From Anaerotruncus sp. G3(2012) (GTDB lineage Bacteria > Bacillota > Clostridia > Oscillospirales > Ruminococcaceae): a stretch of DNA of 40,383 nt. Position numbers and translations under genes: made by a program. Every line of letters starts with the position of its first letter. Within the stretch, counting starts at the first letter, position 1. Shown one piece after another: positions 35,446 through 40,383 of the stretch. Where the stretch lies: contig NZ_KE159675.1 of the NCBI RefSeq assembly GCF_000403395.2, positions 1 to 40,383 of the forward strand, in the 5' to 3' direction. The notes under the pieces were generated by a model. The model saw nothing but the letters and a program-made list of their open reading frames with translations. It was not told the DNA's origin and did not search any database.

Positions 35446-35970
35446 GAAATTCTGCCCCCGGACCTCATTACCTACTCCAAGGACGCGGCGGCCCTCCTGG
35501 CCGACCTCCAGTCCAGGAATGAAAGAATGTTCCTCCTGACGTTCACTGTGGTGAATATCGCCCCCACCCGGCAAAAGCTGGAGAACGACGTGTTCACCAT
35601 TTCCGGCATTGCCCAGAAATACAACTGCGCCTTGAAGCGGCTGGACTGGCAGCAAGAGCAGGGCTTCACGTCCTCCCTGGTGCTGGGGGAGAACGCCATT
35701 GAGATACAGCGGGGCATGACCACCAGCTCCACGGCGATTTTCATTCCCTTTATGACAAAGGAGCTGCGGATGGACGGGGCGGCCCTCTACTACGGCATGA
35801 ACGCCCTTTCCAATAACGTCATTATGGCGGACCGCAAGCGTCTGAAAAACCCCAACGGCCTGTTCCTGGGCACGCCCGGCAGCGGCAAGAGCTTCGCCGC
35901 CAAGCGGGAGATCACCTTTATAATGCTGATGACCCAGGATAATGTCATCATCTGCGACCCGGAGGACGAG
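35446..35970 (+). CDS. virB4: VirB4-like conjugation ATPase, exon 2, ICE 2
   Basis: 175 codons: EILPPDLITYSKD, SRNERMFLLTFTVVN, and the Walker A GTPGSGKSFAAK near the end. It stops at CDPEDE, immediately before intron 2 begins GTGCGAC. It has no start of its own; it is translated only from spliced mRNA. Upstream and downstream in-frame sequence is intron. Confidence 0.9.
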
Positions 35971-38284
35971 GTGCGACAAGAAGTCGCATAATAAATTGCT
36001 GGCCGTCAGCTACCCTATCCATTTGGGGTAATCCTACCACAATCTGCGTGAATGGTAACGTTCAGGTGGGAAGCTTGTGGGACAATATGGGAAACCTGAC
36101 AGCCTAAGTCGGGCGTACTGTTAGGATAAGAGTGCTATGACGAATGTAATGTGAACCATTGTAAGAGTCGTTACAGGGAATAAGTGAAATAAGGCTGATA
36201 CACTTACACCAAAAGGTGCGGAGGTGGTTGCGGTGACTTTCGCGACGCCGTAACAAATGGACGTGATTCCTCCCGGCTCAAAGATGGCGTCTAAGGCATT
36301 CACAATTATTTATTATGCGGAACTTGGTAAGCCCTATGTGTTCCTTATTTAAGGTATCGACCCCGCAAGGGGAAGAAATGACGCAGAGGGTAAAGGAATG
36401 GGATAAAAAGCGAACGGCTCTGCTGTAATGGCGGAGTATAGGGGTTCAAGATTTGCCCTGACCTGAAAGGGTGCAGACTTATCCCACGGTATTTCATGAC
36501 AAAGAATGGGGGTAAACCTATGAACGGTAATAATTCAACGACGGGAACAATAGTTTCCGAGAGATTATCGGACAGCAAGCTGCTTGCCACGCAATGGAAA
36601 ACCATTGACTGGAAGAAAGCAGAGCAGGAAGTTAATAGGCTGCAAGTCAGGATTGTCAAGGCAACTCAGGAAAAGAAATGGAACACAGTGAAGCGGCTTC
36701 AATACTTGTTGACACATTCATTTCATGCAAAAGCACTTGCCGTAAGGCGAGTGACCACAAACAAAGGCAAGAAAACCGCAGGAGTAGACGGAGAAATCTG
36801 GTCAACGCCTGCAATGAAGATGAGGGCTGTCCTATCATTGACAGACAAAAACTACAAAGCAAAACCGTTAAGACGTGTCTATATCGAGAAGAAAGATAAG
36901 AAAAAGAAACGTCCGTTGGGGATTCCAACTATGTATGACAGGGCAATGCAGGCGTTATATGCTTTAGGATTAGAGCCAGTGGCAGAAACAACCGCCGACA
37001 CGAAATCATTTGGTTTCAGGAAAGGACGGTGCTGTCAGGACGCTTGCGAATATATCTTTACGGCACTGTCACGTAAAGTATCGCCCGAATGGGTATTAGA
37101 GGGCGACATTAAAGGCTGTTTTGATAACATCAGCCATGAATGGCTGGTCGAGAATATCCCTATGGACAAATCAGTTCTGAAACAATTCCTCAAAGCAGGA
37201 TTTATCTTCAAGGGAGAACTGTTCCCGACAGAGGACGGCACTCCGCAGGGCGGCGTTATATCGCCGATTCTTGCAAATATGGCACTGGACGGTATGCAGA
37301 AAGTATTATCAGACAGATTCCACACCAACAGGCTTGGGAAGGTGGACTTACGGTTCAAGAACGCCCATAAGGTCAATCTGGTGCGTTACGCTGACGATTT
37401 TGTCGTCACAGCGGCAACGGAAGAAATCGCCTTAGAAGCAAAGGAACTGATAAAGGACTTCCTGAAAACAAGAGGTTTGGAATTATCTGATGAGAAAACG
37501 GTAGTCACCCACATCAACGACGGATTCGATATGTTAGGCTGGACATTCCGAAAATTCAAAGGAAAGCTGATTGTGAAGCCGTCAAAGAAATCCGTACAGA
37601 CAATCGTGAGGAACTTATCTGACACAATACTGAAACGTGGAAAAGCATGGAATCAGGATGTGCTGATTATGAAGCTAAACCAACAAATCCGAGGATGGAC
37701 GAATTACCACCAATCTGTATGTGCGAATGAAGCATTTGCACATTTAGATTATATTCTCTACGAACTGCTGTGGAGATGGGCGAAAAGACGACATCCGAAG
37801 AAAGGGCAATGGTGGATTTCTACGAAGTATTGGCATCGCAGGGGAAACCAAAACTGGGTATTCTCTACGGATACAAAAGAGCTGATACGGGTAGACCATA
37901 CGCCGATTGTCCGACACACAAAAGTAAGGGAAGCAGCCAACCCATTCCTTGATACGGAATATTTCAAACAACGCAAGTTCAATCAGGGAATGAAGAAACT
38001 GACAGGACGCTTCAAGCTAATCTGGAAGAATCAAGGCGGCTGTTGCTATCACTGTGGAATGCCACTGGATATTTTGGACGAGAGGGAGATTTTCTTCAAA
38101 GTGCCGAAGTCCTGTGGCGGAAAAGAAGAAGTGGCAAATATGGCGTATGTTCACGCCGACTGCCAACGAATCTATCTTGAGAGCCGCTCGAAAGAGTGAT
38201 GAAATGCTTGAGCCGTATGAGTGGAAACGCTCACGTACGGTTCTTAGGCGAGAAAGGGCGAGTAATCGCCCCGACTTAGCCGAC
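35971..38284 (+). mobile_element. Group II intron 2 in virB4
   Basis: A 2,314-nt intron. It begins with the canonical GTGCGAC and ends ...CCGAC at 38284, placing it exactly between the codons GAG and TAT. Domains I-III occupy 35971-36519 without a gene. The maturase is in domain IV. Domain V is the hairpin at 38210-38243 (GAGCCGTATGAG...CTCACGTACGGTTC), with the standard AGC triad. It differs from intron 1 in sequence, domain V and maturase, so the two arrived separately. Confidence 0.92.
36520..38199 (+). CDS. ltrA: Group II intron reverse transcriptase/maturase (intron 2)
   Basis: A 559-aa intron-encoded protein. Reverse transcriptase blocks: GIPTMYDRAMQALYALGL, EGDIKGCFDNISH, PQGGVISPILANM and YADDFVVT (near 290). 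A maturase domain with RGWTNYHQS follows, then a C-terminal HNH-type part with CCYHCGMPL and HADCQR (about 505-550). ATG at 36520 follows a G-rich site (AATGGGGGT); an ATG eight codons earlier has none. Stop codon lies 10 nt before domain V. It looks intact. Confidence 0.92.
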   Translation: MNGNNSTTGTIVSERLSDSKLLATQWKTIDWKKAEQEVNRLQVRIVKATQEKKWNTVKRLQYLLTHSFHAKALAVRRVTTNKGKKTAGVDGEIWSTPAMKMRAVLSLTDKNYKAKPLRRVYIEKKDKKKKRPLGIPTMYDRAMQALYALGLEPVAETTADTKSFGFRKGRCCQDACEYIFTALSRKVSPEWVLEGDIKGCFDNISHEWLVENIPMDKSVLKQFLKAGFIFKGELFPTEDGTPQGGVISPILANMALDGMQKVLSDRFHTNRLGKVDLRFKNAHKVNLVRYADDFVVTAATEEIALEAKELIKDFLKTRGLELSDEKTVVTHINDGFDMLGWTFRKFKGKLIVKPSKKSVQTIVRNLSDTILKRGKAWNQDVLIMKLNQQIRGWTNYHQSVCANEAFAHLDYILYELLWRWAKRRHPKKGQWWISTKYWHRRGNQNWVFSTDTKELIRVDHTPIVRHTKVREAANPFLDTEYFKQRKFNQGMKKLTGRFKLIWKNQGGCCYHCGMPLDILDEREIFFKVPKSCGGKEEVANMAYVHADCQRIYLESRSKE

Positions 38285-39196
38285 TATTCGCCCCTGGTGA
38301 AGCGATTGGGCGGCCAAGTGATCCGGCTGTCCCCGTCCAGCACCGACTATGTGAATCCCCTGGACATCAATCTCAACTACTCCGAGGAAGAAAACCCGCT
38401 GGCGCTGAAATCCGACTTCGTGCTTTCCTTCTGTGAGCTCATCATGGGCAGCAAGACCGGCCTGGAGGCCATTGAGAAAACGGTCATTGACCGGGCGGTG
38501 CAGATGATCTATCAGCCCTACTTTGCCGACCCCCGGCCGGAGAATATGCCGATTTTGGGCGACCTGATGAACGCCCTGCTGTCCCAGCATATCCCGGAGG
38601 CCGACCGGGTGGCCCAGACGCTGGACCTCTATGTGAACGGATCGCTGAACTTCTTCAACCACCGCACCACCGTGGACATCTCCAACCGCCTAGTCTGCTT
38701 TGACATCAAGGGCCTGGGCAAGAACCTGAAAAAGCCGGGGATGCTCATTGTCCAGGACGCGGTGTGGAACACCGTCACCATCAACCGGGCCATTGGCCGG
38801 TCTACCTGGTATTTTGTGGACGAGTTCCACCTTCTGCTGAAGGAAGAACAGACCGCGGCATACAGCGCCGAGATTTGGAAACGGTTCAGAAAGTGGGGCG
38901 GCATCCCCACCGGGGCGACCCAGAACCCCAAAGACCTGCTTTCTTCCCCGGAAATTGAAAACATCCTAGAGAACAGCGATTTCATCTATATGCTCAACCA
39001 GGCGGCGGGCGACCGGAAGATACTTGCGGAGCGGCTGAACATTTCGTCCGAACAGCTTGCCTATGTGACCAACTCCGAGCCGGGCCACGGGCTGCTGTTC
39101 TTCAACAATGTCATTTTGCCTTTTGCGGATGACTTCCCAAAGGATACCGAGCTCTATAAACTGCTTACCACCAAGCCCAGCGAGGTGGAACATTGA
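38285..39196 (+). CDS. virB4: VirB4-like conjugation ATPase, exon 3, ICE 2
   Basis: 303 codons plus stop: YSPLVKRLGGQVIRL, NPLDINLNYSEEENPLALKSD, the Walker B-type WYFVDEFHLLL and the C-terminal ILENSDFIYMLNQA and VTNSEPGHGLL blocks. It follows ICE 1 VirB4 to the C-terminus. An apparent longer open frame back to 38054 is intron sequence. Confidence 0.9.
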   Translation, partial: YSPLVKRLGGQVIRLSPSSTDYVNPLDINLNYSEEENPLALKSDFVLSFCELIMGSKTGLEAIEKTVIDRAVQMIYQPYFADPRPENMPILGDLMNALLSQHIPEADRVAQTLDLYVNGSLNFFNHRTTVDISNRLVCFDIKGLGKNLKKPGMLIVQDAVWNTVTINRAIGRSTWYFVDEFHLLLKEEQTAAYSAEIWKRFRKWGGIPTGATQNPKDLLSSPEIENILENSDFIYMLNQAAGDRKILAERLNISSEQLAYVTNSEPGHGLLFFNNVILPFADDFPKDTELYKLLTTKPSEVEH

Positions 39197-39216
39197 GGAA
39201 AGGATGGGATAAGGAT

Positions 39217-39540
39217 ATGGAACAGGAAAAGCTGTATGTCATCGAGGAAAAGACCTACGAGGCGCACATCGACGAGGAAGTCCACCTCTATGGGCTGCTG
39301 CACCAGTTGGCCTTTCTTGCCGGAAAGATCAAGGATCGCCGGGACATGGAGAATCTGATCGACACCGCCCAACACTACGGGGACATCGCCGACCAGATGT
39401 TTGACCGCTGGAGCATCCCCGGCCGCTACCTGGTGTTCGGCGACAAGGCCGACCTTGCCCGGCTGAAGGCCCTGGAGCTGTGCGAGCTGGACGCCTTCTA
39501 TGTGGACTGCGAGGACGACGAGGATCAGCCCCATGCCTGA
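39217..39540 (+). CDS. Hypothetical 107-aa protein between virB4 and dcm, ICE 2
   Basis: An acidic, soluble, mostly helical protein ([20 protein letters not shown] near the start; [16 protein letters not shown] near the end). I do not recognise the family. It starts 20 bp after virB4; ATG at 39217 is chosen, with GAGGAAAGG upstream, but the TTG at 39193 (115 aa) is possible. Its last 8 nt overlap the methyltransferase start, so the two are translated together and may share a task. ICE 1 has no counterpart. Confidence 0.65.
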   Translation: MEQEKLYVIEEKTYEAHIDEEVHLYGLLHQLAFLAGKIKDRRDMENLIDTAQHYGDIADQMFDRWSIPGRYLVFGDKADLARLKALELCELDAFYVDCEDDEDQPHA

Positions 39541-40184
39541 CCGCCTCACCCATGTCAGCCTGTTTTCCGGCATCGGCGGACTGGATCTGGCAGCGGAGGC
39601 GGCGGGCTTTGAAACGGTCTGTCAATGCGAGTGGGCGGACTATCCCTATTCCATCCTGGAAAAGCATTGGCCGGATGTACCGAAATTCCGGGACATCACC
39701 ACATTCACGAAGGAGGCGTTTTTTGAGAAAACAGGACTTGAAACCGTCACCATCCTCTCCGGCGGATTCCCATGCCAGCCCTTCTCCACCGCAGGAAAGC
39801 GGCGTGGCTTTGCGGATGAACGCTACCTGTGGCCGGAAATGTGCCGCGTTATTGCCGAACTGCGGCCCCGTTGGGTGCTTGGGGAAAATGTTGCTGGCTT
39901 CATCAATATGGGGCTCGACAAAACGATTTTTGACCTGGCAAAAGCGGGATACGCTGTTCTCCCATTCGTATTTCCGGCTTGCGGCGTCGGCGCATGGCAT
40001 GAGCGCCAGCGAACTTTTATCGTCGCGGCTGATGTTTCCCACACCCCTTGCCTCCGACAAATCTACGGGGCGGGACGCTGCCAACCTGGATGTGTTCCTG
40101 TCGGACAATGGGATATTCCGCAAGCGGAACAAGGATGGGTCGATCTGGAGCCTCAGCCTGTCGGCGGCGGTATTCTATGATATG
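39533..40184 (+). pseudogene. dcm: DNA cytosine-5 methyltransferase, N-terminal part (frameshifted, cut at the inversion point)
   Basis: Motif [18 protein letters not shown], motif [15 protein letters not shown] with the catalytic Cys, motif VI GENVAGF and motif [13 protein letters not shown] are intact. Near 40032-40044 the frame changes: the adjacent frame gives [18 protein letters not shown] and [11 protein letters not shown] to 40184. Removing one base in GTTTCCC would join them. The last codons (TTC TAT GAT ATG) meet ATG GAC GGT of the 29526 fragment, giving about 352 aa, the usual size. In ICEs such enzymes may protect the element from restriction. Confidence 0.88.
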
Positions 40185-40185
40185 G

Positions 40186-40383
40186 TATAAAAAAAGTTGA
40201 CACCTTTTCCTCAAGGGAGTAGAAAAAAGAGAAGAAGAAGGAGGAAAGGCAATGGCTCGAAGCTACGATAAAGAGTACAAGGTACAGGCCGTAAAGCTGG
40301 CCAGAGAGATCGGCGGAGACAAAGCGGCGAAGGAGCTGGGCATCCCGAAAGGGACGATCCACGCCTGGCTGAAAGCGGTGCGG
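40186..40383 (+). mobile_element. IS3-type insertion sequence, 5' part, cut by the window end
   Basis: Sequence after the dcm break (AAAAAAAGTTGACACC...) leads straight into a transposase OrfA with its own ribosome site. The exact end of the IS was not fixed, because its other end is not in the window. The element stands at the right breakpoint of the inverted segment. Confidence 0.65.
40252..40383 (+). CDS. IS3-family transposase OrfA (partial)
   Basis: 44 codons open to the window edge. MARSYDKEYKVQAVKLARE followed by AAKELGIPKGTIHAWLKA is the N-terminal helix-turn-helix of IS3-family OrfA, which binds the IS ends. GGAGG lies eight bases before the ATG. Normally OrfA is about 100 aa and OrfB follows by frameshift; both lie beyond the window. 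Confidence 0.85.
   Translation, partial: MARSYDKEYKVQAVKLAREIGGDKAAKELGIPKGTIHAWLKAVR

Larger units (their letters stand above)
20519..40185. mobile_element. ICE 2, second Tn1549/CTn4-like element, internally inverted and intron-invaded
   Basis: It carries diverged homologues of the ICE 1 genes: maff2, trbL, prgI, virB4, NlpC/P60, DUF4315, DUF4366, topB and a 3' fragment of virD4. It also has extra genes that ICE 1 lacks: a 115-aa protein, a cytosine methyltransferase and a PP-loop protein. The 29523-40185 part is inverted relative to the rest. Its rep, pcfB and virD4 5' parts are not in the window. Confidence 0.8.
29523..40185. other. Inverted segment of ICE 2 with CCATAT/ATATGG at the two breakpoints
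   Basis: The segment begins with CCATAT (29523-29528) and ends with ATATGG (40180-40185). Inverting it rejoins dcm in frame and puts virD4-maff2-trbL-prgI-virB4-dcm on the same strand as the rest of ICE 2, in the ICE 1 order. It would also put the virD4 intron fragment next to the IS3 start. Whether the inversion is real or an assembly chimera cannot be decided from sequence. Confidence 0.75.

Noticed and set aside
38054-38284. Extension of virB4 exon 3 back to 38054 as one 380-codon gene
   Set aside because: The first 77 codons lie in the maturase gene, domain V and 3' end of intron 2; homology to VirB4 begins only at 38285.
4128-40185. Relaxase, oriT or ICE integrase in the window
   Set aside because: No protein with relaxase motifs was found, and the only tyrosine recombinases belong to the separate trio element.

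Overview
The window is a patchwork of nested mobile DNA from a GC-rich, gut-type Clostridia/Oscillospiraceae genome. This placement is inferred from the gene families (Tn1549/CTn4-like conjugation genes with the C. difficile CD1107/CD1108-type proteins), strong AGGAGG ribosome sites and frequent TTG starts. No chromosomal housekeeping gene, rRNA, tRNA or CRISPR array was seen.

Layout. (1) 1-4127: a complete-looking trio-recombinase (RIT-like) element. Three overlapping tyrosine recombinases lie between 85-bp imperfect terminal inverted repeats. It has inserted into and truncated an antirestriction (ArdC-type) gene. (2) 4128-20518: ICE 1, all genes on the minus strand. In reading order these are rep, DUF5348, pcfB, virD4, a 75-aa protein, maff2, trbL/virB6-like, prgI, virB4, an NlpC/P60 hydrolase, DUF4315, DUF4366, topB, a DUF523 cargo gene and the broken ardC. 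(3) 20519-40185: a second, diverged ICE of the same family, rearranged. Its downstream half (NlpC/P60, a PP-loop/PAPS-reductase-like gene, DUF4315, DUF4366, topB, DUF3795, antirestriction genes) is on the minus strand at 20519-29526. Its upstream half (virD4 3' part, maff2, trbL, prgI, virB4, a 115-aa gene, dcm 5' part) is on the plus strand at 29800-40184. Re-inverting about 10.66 kb (29523-40185) would rejoin the two halves of one cytosine methyltransferase gene in frame and restore the ICE 1 gene order. (4) 40186-40383: the start of an IS3-type insertion sequence, cut by the window end.

The type IV secretion ATPase genes of ICE 2 are loaded with group II introns. virB4 is split by two full-length introns with reverse transcriptase/maturase genes. 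Its three exons (951, 525 and 912 nt) are each a multiple of three and rebuild a 795-aa protein, against 801 aa for the uninterrupted ICE 1 copy. virD4 carries the 3' end of a third, truncated intron.

How it works together: VirD4 and VirB4, PrgI, TrbL/VirB6-like, Maff2 and the NlpC/P60 hydrolase form a Gram-positive mating channel. Rep and TopB handle the DNA, and ArdA/ArdC-type proteins protect it on entry. Both ICEs share a variable slot between topB and the antirestriction genes (DUF523 in one, DUF3795 in the other), with a similar promoter in front and a similar terminator behind. No relaxase or ICE integrase lies in the window, and virD4/dcm/ardC are broken here, so neither ICE is shown to be autonomous.
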